From positions 61,687,416 through 61,751,415 of the forward strand of contig OX421966.1 in the NCBI GenBank assembly GCA_949128115.1: a DNA stretch of 64,000 nucleotides, read 5' to 3'. The stretch comes from Anaspis maculata (lineage: Eukaryota > Arthropoda > Insecta > Coleoptera > Scraptiidae). Of this stretch, positions 1 to 10,824 are shown piece after piece; position 1 is the stretch's first letter; every line of letters starts with the position of its first letter. The notes under the pieces were generated by a model. The model was not told the origin of the DNA. It did no database searches and was given only the letters and a program-made list of their open reading frames with translations. The translations under genes were made by a program, and so were the position numbers.

Positions 1-2586
1 CCAATCTGGTAATTGTATCTGGCGCTCTGTGAATTACAATTATTGATCTATCTGAATTACATCTGAAACTTTCTGAAAATCATTTGATACATCTGAATTT
101 CACTTGATGCTTTCTGATTTACGGCTGGAAAAAGTGTACCTAGATCAAATAAAAAATTTGCTCGATTCTATGTATAGTATTTTATCCAGAGTTTTATCGT
201 AACGCTCAAGAATATTTTCCATTGCTCCACGTAGTGACAGATTCGATCAATCTTCTTCGTAACTACGTTGATCTCTTGAAAGAAATTCTATATATCAACA
301 TTCCCTAAATTTTGAGTTTTCCGGAAAAAAATGGAATTTTGGATTTTTTCTTGGAAATTTAAATTTCGGGGATGTTGATATCTGGAGCTTTTCTGTAGCT
401 TTTCGAGACTGTCAGAAAAAAAATCTGAAAAAAAAAGTGTTATGTGACTAATATGGCAGGCACCCAACGCGGCCACCTGAAGGTAGATGAGAAGTGGTTT
501 ATGAGAAACGTGGCAGATAGAACCTTTTTGGGTGGACGTTCTGGGATTCTCGCTCAACCTGGCAGGTGTTTTCCCCTGATTTTTTCCAATTACATTCCTT
601 TTTCCGAACGTGATCAAAATCATTGCTTGCGCTGGTTAGGTAGGTACCTACCGCCGGGAAAAAATTGTGTCGCCCATAACAGATTGTTTTGCAACTGACT
701 TTGATTCTGATTGAAAGGTCAGATAGACCATCAATATTTTTGTCGACTCAATACTCACCCCAGAGAGTCTTCTAAAGCAATCGGGAAAAAGTGATTGGTT
801 CTGAAGCTTACCTGGAACAAAGAAAGTGCAATTAGTACCTGCATTATACAGACTTGCTGAAGTTCTGAACTAAAAATATGTAGATACCTAGTTGTTGATC
901 AGAAACGTATTCATCGAACTTCCGCCTTTCCGCACACGTGCCCAACGACACGGTTTGAAATTCAGCGCAACCGAATAAACTATTGAAGAATGTATAAGAT
1001 AAGTTCGATAGCTATCTTACCGACCGAGATTTGAGTAACAGACGTAAATTTGTGCCAGAAAAACTAAGGATACACATTGCACATTTGTTAAATTTCCCTC
1101 TATTCATGGAATTCAAGTTTTTTGAAAAGTACAATTTGACGATTTTCTTGTCAATAACCTTTTCAGCCTCCATTTTCTATATAAATTGGAGTGTCAGCTG
1201 TCAGACTTTGGCACTCATATATTGTACTTACTTGAATTTACTTGAGTAGGTATGTGTTAACTTTAAGGTGTCACCATCGTCAAATTGTCAATTTTCTTAC
1301 CTGTGACAATAATGGCTCTCAACCATTAGCTATTCTCAGTCACTAAAGTGTTTTCATTTTATTTTTTTTTCCATTCAAACACAATCATTTTATTTGAAGT
1401 TTGAACAGCGCTGTGGTGGGATTCACTCAAGAGGCAGGATACCGGCGCCAAAATCCCCCCTCGGCGAGGTTCTGGGCAAACCGAGGGGCAAACCTTCCAA
1501 GTACTCCGGTCCTCGAAAGCTTTCTCTGGGATAGTGATTGGCTGTTGCTATTCAGTGTGGTTCGGAATCCACTTTAAACTGTAGGTCTCCTATTCAATAT
1601 GAATAGGCAGAGAATTTAAGCCAGCCAAAACCTTTCATGGGTTCCTATGACTTTTTTTTTCATTTGTCAAATTTTACATCTGTCATTCTTGTTAAATTGT
1701 CAATTTTCTGTCTGTGACAGTGACTTTCAACAGCCTCAACCATTACTTTCAGTAGCCAAAAGGTTTCCATTCCTCTATTTCAACACAAGTTTAGTTTTAT
1801 TTAAAATCAACACCACCTTCGTTATTCCCCAACAGTGACCTGCAAAACAATGTCTTTTAGTGGTTTTCTTACGATTTCCTGCGATATTTCGCCCTGTCTT
1901 TTGTTTTGGGATGCGTTATTTTCAGCTTCTCCCCGCCCAACACCCTTATTTTGCTCCCCGGTTCCGTTGGTGTGTTTTATCTTCCGTTTAGTTAGTACCA
2001 TTTCCATTCCGTTCGGAGAGTTGTATATCCGTACGGCGCTAAAAATACCCTCTGCAGCGTAGTTTCCTACCTCTCTTGATTTTTTCTTGGAAATTTGTGG
2101 ATCTTCCGCAAAATTTCCTTCAAAAAACCTTCTTGGTCACTGTTTGTAGTCCATTTCTACTCTTGGAATGATCTAAATCGAACTCCTCCTTTATGACACG
2201 GTCACTGTGCGCATTGGTAGATGGTAGATATCTTATGATATATTTTTAGTTTAAAAACATATTAGTTTACATTTTCAAACGTTGACATTGTTAAAATACA
2301 GTGAGTATGTACATGCGATAGTATTTTTGATTTTTTTTTCTTAAACGCGCACCCTTAAGTTTCGTTCATAATGGCCGGTAACTTATGCCGCATGCCGTAG
2401 GATGTAGGATGTAGGATGTAAACTTGACAGTACGGACCGCGGTCTATAATATGAAATATACACAGACTTGAAGGTTTGCGGGGTGGGTGGCACTGATGGT
2501 AACTGGTAGTATAATAGGACTAGTAGCCAGTAGTATTAGTTGGTACTATCCTCCTAGGTTGGTACCCTTGATCTTGGGTGTAGAGC
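1..2586. other. Intergenic region, no convincing gene
   Basis: Only short open frames without family resemblance are visible. A GC-richer block near 1415-1530 interrupts the AT-rich background and could be the tail of an old retroposon, but I see no poly-A tail, target duplication or coding motif that would prove it. Confidence 0.5.
1281..1787. repeat. Pair of diverged direct repeats
   Basis: The segment from 1281 to about 1373 recurs in the same orientation at about 1693-1787. Both begin with AAATTGTCAATTTTCT and run through a similar CAACCATTA stretch. The spacing is about 412 bp. This is probably an old local duplication. Confidence 0.45.
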
Positions 2587-2771
2587 GTGCTTTCCACCTA
2601 GCCCCAAGTTCGGTACACCTGCCATTTACGCATGTGCGGGTTCCAAACGGTGCTTTCCATCTACGTGTTCCTACTCGGTTCTGCGCTGTTCATTGGATCA
2701 CCTAGAATTTTGTGCCACACTATGGAACATGTGCCGTCTGGTGGTATTTGTACCGTCTAGGTGGAAAGCAC
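2587..2771 (+). mobile_element. 185-bp MITE with GTGCTTTCCACCTA termini
   Basis: It starts with GTGCTTTCCACCTA and ends with the inverted complement TAGGTGGAAAGCAC. A second copy of identical length lies inverted at 27818-28002. A third, interrupted copy lies at 26617-26943 and is also 185 bp once its insertion is removed. The constant length and termini mark a non-autonomous DNA transposon family. Superfamily uncertain. Confidence 0.75.
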
Positions 2772-2954
2772 CGAGAACTTGAATCTTGGACAAGTTTGAC
2801 AGAACGGCATAACGGCATAAGTCAACATCTTATTGTGAACCAAAACATTGATTTTCAACTGTTGAAGTTTTACGGTTACGGAATAAGTTCAAGTTGACAG
2901 CCATTATGGACGCTGTTTTATTTTTCAGCGAGTTTGTCAGACTTTGACGCTATC

Positions 2955-5244
2955 CAGGGTGGCCCAATGAAAACAGAATAGAGGGGTTTCCGGGTATTTA
3001 ATAATAATAAACTGTCTTTATATTGATTTTCCAGAATTAAGTAGGTGTAAGAAATAAAAATTAAAGTCAAATAAACAATGAAAAATCAAGGGCGATTCCA
3101 CATAATTTTCTCGAAAAAAGCTCAGAAAGGTCGATTTTTATATCGAGGGGGACATCTGAAACATATATTGACAAAGGACCCCGCACGATTCTTATGGGAA
3201 ATGGCTCCCGGTTAAATTCTCTGAATTTTTGATATGTTGTAGCTCATGAGATACTTATCAAAAACCGTGAACCCCAAACTCAAATAATGGACAGTTTTTT
3301 ACCCACAGGGGGCTGAAGTTGGAGGTTTTGACAGCTTAAAAATGATATTCTGACGTAAATAAGAGCTTTCTATTTGGTTTCTCTTCAAGTTGTGTTTCAT
3401 GCTAAATGTATTTATTTGACAGAAAAATATCAACCCCCTCCTCCACCCCCATCCCCTATCTACCATCACAAAATTCGAGATTACTCTCAAAAGCCATGCA
3501 GATGGCTTCTGTGATTTAAATTATGAATTTTGACATAAAGATTATTTTCCACCCCTAATGTTGGGGTGCCGATTTTCCAATTTTTCTCGGTTAATTTGGC
3601 TGAATTTTTGGTATTATGTACTTCTGATTCTGCTGAACAAAAAGTTTCGATGTCAAATCTTATTCCTATTGACAGTTTTTGTTCTACAGGGGACTGAAGT
3701 TGAAGATTTGAGAGCATAAATATTGAACTTCAGTCCCCTGCAGAACAAAAACTGTTCATAGGAATAAGTTTTGGTTCCAGAACTTTTTGTTCAGCAGAAT
3801 TAGAAGTACACGATACCAAAAATTCAGCCAAATTAACTGAGGAAAATCGGAAAATCGGCACCCCAACATTAAGGGTGGAAAATAATTTTCATGTCAAAAT
3901 TCATAATTTAAATCACAGAAGCCATGCGCTAGGCTTTTGTGAGTAATCTCGAATTTTATGATGGTAGATAGGGGTTGGGGGTGGAGGAGGGGGTTGATAT
4001 TTTTCTGTCAAATAAATACATTTAGCATGAAACACAACTTGAAGAGAAACCAAATAAAAAGCTATTATTAACGTCATAATATCATTTTCAAGCCGTCAAA
4101 ACCTCCAACTTCAACCCCCTGTGGGTAAAAAACTGTCCATTATTTGAGTTTGGGGTTCACGGTATTTGATTAGTATCTCATGAGCTACAACATATCAAAA
4201 ATTCAAAGAGTTTGACCGGGAGCCATTTTCCATAAGAATCGTGCGGGGTCCTTTATATCTTCAGCCCCCTCACCCCTTCCTACCTCAACTTTAGAATTTC
4301 GAAAGACACCATTTATTTTGCGATACATCAAATCAAAGAGAATCAAATTCTTTTTCTGAAAAGAATATTTTCAAAATTTTCAACCCCACCCCCCATCTTC
4401 CTACATTTCTCCGACTGTCCCATTTTATATCTTCGACCCCTCAATTCTCTCCAATTCAATCAGCGTCATCCTAAAAAGCATCTCGGGAGAAAATTTTTGG
4501 CGGAGAAAAGTGTTAAGTACCCAAATTCACTCTTTTCCTCTCCCCCACCCCAATTTCAAAACTCAAGAGACACCACCTGCTTTGTGATACATCGAATAAA
4601 AGGAAATTGATTTCTCTTTCTGAAAACAATTTCTTTTTGAAATTCTCAACCCCTTTCCTGATAAATTGAACATTCGGAGTATTTAGGGGGGAAGGGGGCT
4701 TTTTGAAAATTTTGAAAATATTTTATTCAGGAGGAGAATTCAATTTCCTTCGATTTGATGTATCACAAAGTAGGTATAGTGTCATTTTAGATTTTGAAGT
4801 TGAGGTGGGGGAGTGAAGGGGTGAATTTGGGTGCCACTTTTTACACAGAAAATTTTCTCCCTCGATGCTTCGCAGGATGACGTTGACTGTACTGAAGAGA
4901 ATTGAGAAATTGAAAATATTACATGTTGGAAACTCTGGCAATTCTAGAAAGAAGGAGGGGTGGGGTTGAAAATTAGAAATATTTTTGCAGAAAGAGAATT
5001 TCATTCTCTTTGATTTGATGTATCGCAAAGTGGGTGCGGTGTCATTTGAAACTTCAAAGTTGGGGTGGGCGGGAGTGAGGGCCGGGGCCGAGGCCGGGGC
5101 TAAAGATAAAAATCCGCCAATGTATTTTTCAGATGTTCCCCTCAATATAAAAATCGACCTGCTCAAGTGCTCAAGCTTTTTCAAAAAAAAAATAAGGTGA
5201 AATGCCCGAGAACCCCTCTGTTCTGTTTTCGTTGGGCCACCCTG
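2955..5244. mobile_element. Foldback element with CAGGGTGG termini
   Basis: CAGGGTGGCCCAATGAAAAC at the left is answered by its complement ending CACCCTG-TA at 5244. The arms stay complementary for hundreds of bases, sharing the segments around GGGGACATCTGAA and the pyrimidine-rich AGCCCCCTCACCCC tracts. The left arm is split by a second palindrome at 3174-4253. Relatives occur at 25433-28599, 8050-9360 and, degraded, at 32925-33600. No transposase frame is visible. The right flank is TA but the left flank is TC, so the target duplication is imperfect. Confidence 0.75.
3174..4253. mobile_element. Nested foldback with AAGGACCCCGCACG termini
   Basis: A palindrome of about 1.08 kb. The left end AAGGACCCCGCACGATTC is mirrored by GAATCGTGCGGGGTCCTT at 4236-4253. 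Arms of about 530 bp meet near 3720, where GGGGACTGAAGTT and AACTTCAGTCCCC face each other. The same family has a larger copy at 35565-38781 and an incomplete one entering the right edge of the window near 63774. No coding capacity is seen. It probably moved in trans. Confidence 0.8.
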
Positions 5245-5264
5245 TAGGCAGAGCTGGGTAGTAT

Positions 5265-5570
5265 TTGATGTTTAAATACTTTTCAAATAATAAATACTAA
5301 ATACTTTTGAAAAGTAAAAAAGTATTTAAATACTCAGTATTTGAATACTTCCATCTGCTGTCGGAAAAGTATTTATTACTTTACACCCAAGATATTGATT
5401 ATTTGTAAAAGTATTTACAAATACTCAGCCAAATACTTTTACGTTATTTTAATACTTTCCAAAGTATTTAAATACTTTTGTAAGTATTTGGTATTTAATA
5501 TTTGGAAAAGTATTTGTAAATACTTTTACGCTATTTGAATACCTACTTTCCAAAGTATTTAAATACTTAT
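5265..5570. repeat. Left subterminal AGTATTTAAATACTT repeats
   Basis: Many short, partly palindromic copies of AGTATTTAAATACTT and variants lie just inside the left terminus of the hAT-like element. A smaller patch is at about 6165-6250 and a matching block at 9475-9800. Clustered subterminal motifs in hAT elements are known transposase-binding sites. That role is inferred here. Confidence 0.7.
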
Positions 5571-6122
5571 GGCACTCCGGATTTGTCCTTTATTAATTCC
5601 CCCAGTTCGTTCAAAAGTGATTTGGCATCTGATCCCCATGTTCCGAAAGTTTCAAAAGCAATAGGTAAAAATTCATAATTTGTCATAATTTCTTTGTACT
5701 TTGAATTTTTTAAGCGCTCAGCTGTAGCAGCAGCAGATCCAGGATGTAAACAACTATTTTTGATGTGTGTTGAGGCAACGGTATCTACGCAGGTGACATC
5801 CCATACCAAAGATCGGCCTTTTTTCCAGGGTATCAAGGTTACACCATCAGGACGTTTACCATCATTTCTCAACATGCCGCCCGGTTCTAGGATGCAGGGA
5901 ATGTCCACTGATGTGAATGCTCTTTTTAAAATGTTGTTGATGGCGCTGTGGCGTGAATATCTTCCGGAGCTTTTCTGACATGATAGCCCATGATGTCCCA
6001 AAGTCAAAAAGTACCTGCAACAGCACATCAGCATTGCCATTCAGCGAGGCAACGCTGCTAGTGTTCTGGGCACAGTGGAGAAGACAGATGGCATTGAAGA
6101 AATTTTTTACATGTTTTAACAT
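5567..6122 (-). pseudogene. C-terminal fragment of a non-LTR retrotransposon ORF2
   Basis: Read leftwards from about 6040, the frame contains LGHHGLSCQKSSGRYSRHSA, then RPDGVTLIPWKKGRSLVWD and a conserved VTCVDT segment, closing at 5567. As I recall, this pattern (GLSC, the NDI/NNI-type helix, RPDG and the WDATC/WDVTC motif) is the region downstream of the reverse transcriptase in a widespread class of animal retrotransposon ORF2 proteins. The part toward 6122 continues in another frame, so a frameshift near 6010 is likely. The polymerase core is missing. It lies inside the hAT-like element between two repeat blocks and is a dead relic. The exact clade cannot be named from the sequence alone. 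Confidence 0.65.
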
Positions 6123-6596
6123 TTATTTATTGTACTATATTTACCTTTACTACATAATAATTACTTCCATCAATACTTATGTAAATATTTGGTATTTATT
6201 ATTTGGAAAAGTATTTGTGAATACTTTTACGTTATTTAAATACTTTTCGTGTCAAATAAACTACGAAACATCGAATACGACACACAGGAATTTTTTCGGA
6301 CGGTTCGGAATCTGTCTGTGCCGTTGCTTAGCCCAATCTTTTGGTAATTTTTTAAATAAACATTGGAGGCATAAAAGATGAACTCGTACCTCGACACGTT
6401 GCGTGATTCATTTCTCTAATATCTTTTATCCACAGGGCGGCATAAAAAAAAACAGTTTCTTGGTTTCTGCGGATATCATTTTTTTAATTTTTGCCCGAAT
6501 TTCAAAATCCAAGGCTCAAATTGAAGCTAAAACCTCGAGTAAGATTATCCCATAATAATCAGAGTCGACTGGAAACAAACATTAAACATGTATGGT

Positions 6597-6766
6597 CAGG
6601 GCCGGATTACCATGTTGGAGGCCCCTGAGCTCACAAATATTTGAGGCCCCCCTCCCAAAAATATAAGAGAAAGTAACAATAAAAATACGGATTTCTTCGA
6701 AATTTCAAAAAATGAAAAAATGCCATGACTTGGCCGTATGATTGACCATGTCATAATACGGCCCTG
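6597..6766. mobile_element. 170-bp hAT-type MITE
   Basis: The termini are CAGGGCCGGATTACCATG and, inverted, CAGGGCCGTATTATGACATG. Both sides carry the perfect 8-bp duplication TGTATGGT (6589-6596 and 6767-6774). This supports a hAT-superfamily MITE that jumped into the larger hAT-like element. Confidence 0.85.
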
Positions 6767-6774
6767 TGTATGGT

Positions 6775-8050
6775 TAATGATGGCGTTGTTGAGAATAATA
6801 GCGTGTTTGCGCGATACAATTTTCCCTTGTGAGAAATAAACATAACCCAAATTGAATAGGCTAGTGGACATGGGTTTTTTTATTTCTTTTTATGAAAGAT
6901 CCTCCCAAAATTGTTGCATTGGCAAAAAGATTTTGTTCAAAAAAGTTTTTGTACATATAAAAAAAACATGAAAAAGATTTGTCTGTTTGAATGGCGCGGC
7001 AAGTGCGTGACGTCACATTTTGAGGAGCCAATAGAAACTCTGGTTGACCATTCAATGATTGAAGAACACCTTCTCGTTTTGAACTGATTTATACCAAAAA
7101 AATATAATGCAACGCTGAAGTGCTATGGTTTGACCTCACATTTTGGTCGATTCTTCCTTAAAATTCACTTATTTTTGCTCGTGCAGGTTTCGGATTAATG
7201 TCACAATAGTGTTGTTAGTGCCATTATATGAGTGGCAGTACTGCGAGTGTTGCATGCCATATGTCAACCCCACGTCAAATAATCTAGTTTTTTTTCAATA
7301 CAATCTCGCTTCGTAATACATAATAATTCCATGTGATGGCATCAAAAATAAGTTCCTTGTGATAAAGTTGTGCTCGCACGTGAAAATACACCACTACTTA
7401 ATAGATCCAGAACGAATGCTTCGTTCGAATGTCAAATGCGTTACCCTCTCCTTCCTCCCTCCCACCTCCTAGCCCACATTCAAGCTGTGACGTACCTAGC
7501 ATATTATTATTCCTGATTTGAATAAGTCCACTTTCAAACTGATTTTTTACCGAAATGAAATCGTATTTCGGAAAACTTTTCCAACTACAAATTCGTCATT
7601 CAGATATTTATCAGGTTTATGATACTTTTATACTGAAATGCGATTGATGTCCAGTAGCCTATTGCGCAAACACGCTATCAACCCTTTACCTTTTTGTTGT
7701 TTTTTTTTATTCTTGAAGAATCTCATTTTCTAATTTTTGTTGAAAATGAAAAAACATATATTATTATATCAATGAAATAAATACCGAAATGCATACGTAT
7801 GTGTACTTGATAGCATTGTCATTTGTCATTGTCGAATTGGCTGATCTATCTGAACATAGCACACCTCACACTTCAACTTACAAATCACGTTGACATCTTC
7901 TAAAATGTTAAATTCTACGATATTTTTGCCTCGTCCTCGTGTTTTTATTAAGGTGAAGTAACCATAAAAATTGAAAGAAATCGTGATAAAAAATAAAAAT
8001 ATAATAAGGTATATTACATATTTTCGTATTTGTATATTTTACATACTAAC
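6775..8050. other. Interior of the hAT-like element, no gene
   Basis: AT-rich sequence with scattered short frames and no recognisable protein motif. Confidence 0.45.
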
Positions 8051-9360
8051 ATCTAGGGGGACATCTGGAACACATATTGCCAAATTTTTATATTTACCCC
8101 CTTCGCCCCCACCCCGACCTACTTTAAAATTTCAAATAACATTTCCTATTTTCTAATACATCAAATTGAAGGCAATAAAATTCTCTTTCCGTCAAACGTA
8201 ATTCTAATTTTTTCAAATCACCCCCCCAACCCTTGTGAAAATCCTCTGTTTGTCAATGAAAGAACAATTTTCCCCCTAAACTTCCGATTCTTGAGAAATG
8301 GACTTTCCAGCAAAAACAGCTCGACTTTTATTTCAAGAGGTCATCTAAGACACGAATGGCCAAATTTTCATCTTCAACCCTTTCGCCCCCACCTTACCCT
8401 ACCTTGAAATTTCAAATAGCATTACCTATCTTCTGATACATCAGATTTAAGGCAATAAAACTCGTGTCTTAGATGACCCCATTGAAATAAAAATGGACAT
8501 ATTTTTGCTTGGAAGTCTATTTCTTAAGAATCTGGAGTTTATAGGGGAGAAATTTTCCTTTCATCAACAAATACAGAATTTTCACAAGGGTTATTGAAGG
8601 GTGGTTTAAAAAAATTAGAAATACAGGGTGTTTCAGGGATGATAGCAAAAAAATTAACTGTGGGTAGATCTCATCAAAATATGAGGAAAACCTATATATC
8701 ATTAGGCAAAGTTTGGCCTAATGACGAAGATACAGCCCTCCAAAGTTCACTTTTTTCGGATTTAAAAAAATTGTAACTCAGGAACGTTTCGACAAATTCA
8801 GCTTTTCTTCAGCAGAAGCTGGTTTGTCATAATTATCTATCAACCTGTCAAATTTGGGAAGAATCCAACCAGTGGTGTAGGAGTTATGAGGGTCAATAAT
8901 TTAGAAGCACCCGAAGAAAAGTTAACTTAAGGTGACCCCTCATAACTTCTACGCCACTGATTGGATTCTTTCCAAATTTGGCAGGTTGATGAATAATTAT
9001 GACAAACCATCTTTTGCTAAATTAAAGCTACATTTGTTGAAACGTTCCTGAGTTACAAATTTTTGAAATCCGAAAAAAGTGAATTTTGGAGGGCTGTATC
9101 TTCGTCATTAGGCCGAATTTTGCAAAATGGTATATAGGTTTTCGTCATATTTTGACAAGATCTACCCACAGTTAAATTTTTTGCTATCATCCCTGAAACA
9201 CCCTGTATGTTTGGCGGAAAGAGAATTTTGTTGCCTTCAATTTGATGTATCACAAAATAGGTAATGCTATTTGAAATTTTAAAGTAGGGTAGGGTGCGGG
9301 CGAAAGGATTGAAGGTAACAATTTAGCGATATGTGTCCTAGATGTCCCCTTCAAAACAAA
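8050..9360. mobile_element. Foldback related to the CAGGGTGG family
   Basis: The left arm begins near ATCTAGGGGGACATCTGG. The right arm ends with its complement near CTAGATGTCCCCTTC at 9338-9352, followed by AAAATCGACCTG as in the full-length relatives. The termini themselves are missing or diverged. The middle is occupied by a small palindrome at about 8285-8530 and by the TA-flanked element at 8624-9205. Confidence 0.6.
8624..9205. mobile_element. TA-flanked palindromic MITE, CAGGGTGTTTCAG termini
   Basis: CAGGGTGTTTCAGGGATGAT is mirrored by ATCATCCCTGAAACACCCTG, with TA on each side. The 582-bp element is palindromic over nearly its whole length and its arms meet near 8915. TA duplication suggests Tc1/mariner-type mobilisation. 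Confidence 0.8.
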
Positions 9361-9474
9361 AATCGACCTGTTTTGGCGTTTCCCTGTGAAAAAGTTTGGC
9401 GGCCAGAAATCAGGGGTGAGAACTCTTTGAATGAACACCCTGCGTAGATATAGGTATGTCTTCTAGAAATTTCT

Positions 9475-9800
9475 TAGGTAATTCAAATACCTACTTTCAA
9501 GGTAGGTATTTAAATACTTTTAGTTCACCAAATACTTTGGGGGTATTTAAATGAAAAAAGTATTCAAATACTTTCAAGGTATTTAAATGGAAAAAAGTAT
9601 TTTAATACTTTTAAGGTATTTAAATTAATAAATTATTTAAAAACTTTGAAGGTATTTGAATACTTTGAATGTATTTAAATTATTAAAAGTATTTAAATAA
9701 AGATATCTACTATTTGTTATTTAAATACTCACACTTGAAATAAAGTATTTATTATTTCAATAATATTTTTTCGCCGAATGAAAAATATTCGAAAATAAAT
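9475..9800. repeat. Right subterminal repeats of the hAT-like element
   Basis: A mirror block to the one at 5265-5570, made of GTATTTAAAT and AATACTTT motifs, ending at the terminus AGTATTCCACCCAGCTCTG. Confidence 0.65.
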
Positions 9801-9837
9801 ACTCTCAAAAAGTATTCCACCCAGCTCTGCCTGTAGG

Positions 9838-10824
9838 TATATTTCCTTTTGCAGATTTTAAACGGTCGTTTGACCCCTCGGAGGATTCCAAACTTTCCTC
9901 AATCTTGCAATCAAGTTCCAGCTTCACGTCTCGAACAAAAATTTCCATAGGTCCCTGAAAACTAGTCGGGAACTGTCGTGCCACCCACAGCAGATTTTTT
10001 CTCGTTTATTTTCGACGCGCATAATGCGAATGCGGTAGGCTTCTCAGTAGGTAGGTACCTCCTATAGGTACTCAGTATAAAAATTGTGTAATTCAGTAGG
10101 CACCTAAGTAGATATACCTAGTGGTATACCTACCTGGTGTAGCTACTCATAAAAAAATAATCGACAATAAAACTGAATTCGAAACGAGACTTTGATCAAG
10201 TGTGCCGGATAGCCCCGGTCTCTCCTACCTACGGATTTCGTTTTTACAAAGATAAGTTCATTTTATCGCCTTCATTAGTCACAACAATACAATGTAACAT
10301 GTAACCGCTTATCGAAAGTAGAAAATACCGAAATTCCTATACATAAACCAAGTACCTACCTACGAGAGAAGCTCTGGATAAGTAGGTAGTAAAGTGATTC
10401 CCACATCCCACATCATACAGTTTGCGTGCAAACATGTGGTCATCACTGGGGTCATCATTACTTTCCCTCATAGTAAGTACGAAATTCGAGCTTCATACCT
10501 TCACCGACTCAAGTGACTACCTGTTTAAAATCACGATAAATACCTCTGTTAGCATCTACCACGTTCATTATTGATTAAATGAAGAAGTTAAGTTGAAATA
10601 AAAATAGTTGGAAGGTAAATTTTGAATCAAATCCAAGAAAATAGGAATAAAAGGTATGCAACCAGTAATACGCGCTTGTCGAACGGGTCAGCGTCAACCA
10701 TAACAAGAGCAACAAGTGTCAATTTGCAAGGAGGCTCAAAGAGTGAGGTTAATCTATTTTGAGCCTGTGTTTTGAGCTGTTTTTGGATGCTTTATTGCTG
10801 TTCAGTACTGCCCTATCAGAAATT
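9838..10824. other. Upstream region of gene A1
   Basis: No other gene is visible. The stretch 10040-10150 is rich in TAGGTACC-type micro-repeats. An insect-like initiator (TTCAGT) at 10801 lies 24 bases before the A1 ATG and could be the start site. No clear TATA box is seen. Confidence 0.4.

Larger units (their letters stand above)
5249..9829. mobile_element. hAT-like non-autonomous element, 4.58 kb
   Basis: The ends are CAGAGCTGGGTAGTATT and its near complement AGTATTCCACCCAGCTCTG. They are flanked by a perfect 8-bp direct duplication CCTGTAGG at 5241-5248 and 9830-9837. An 8-bp duplication with CAGNGNTGGG-like termini is typical of the hAT superfamily. No hAT transposase is visible. The interior holds subterminal repeats, a reverse transcriptase relic, a 170-bp hAT MITE and a foldback. 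The target lies at the right end of the older element at 2955-5244. Confidence 0.85.

Noticed and set aside
3299..3717. Small minus-strand frames in 3299-3717 and their mirror copies
   Set aside because: They lie in arms of a foldback, lack motifs and are not conserved between arms.
5341..5538. Tyr/Lys/Ile-rich frame in the subterminal repeats
   Set aside because: Produced by the AGTATTTAAATACTT repeat.
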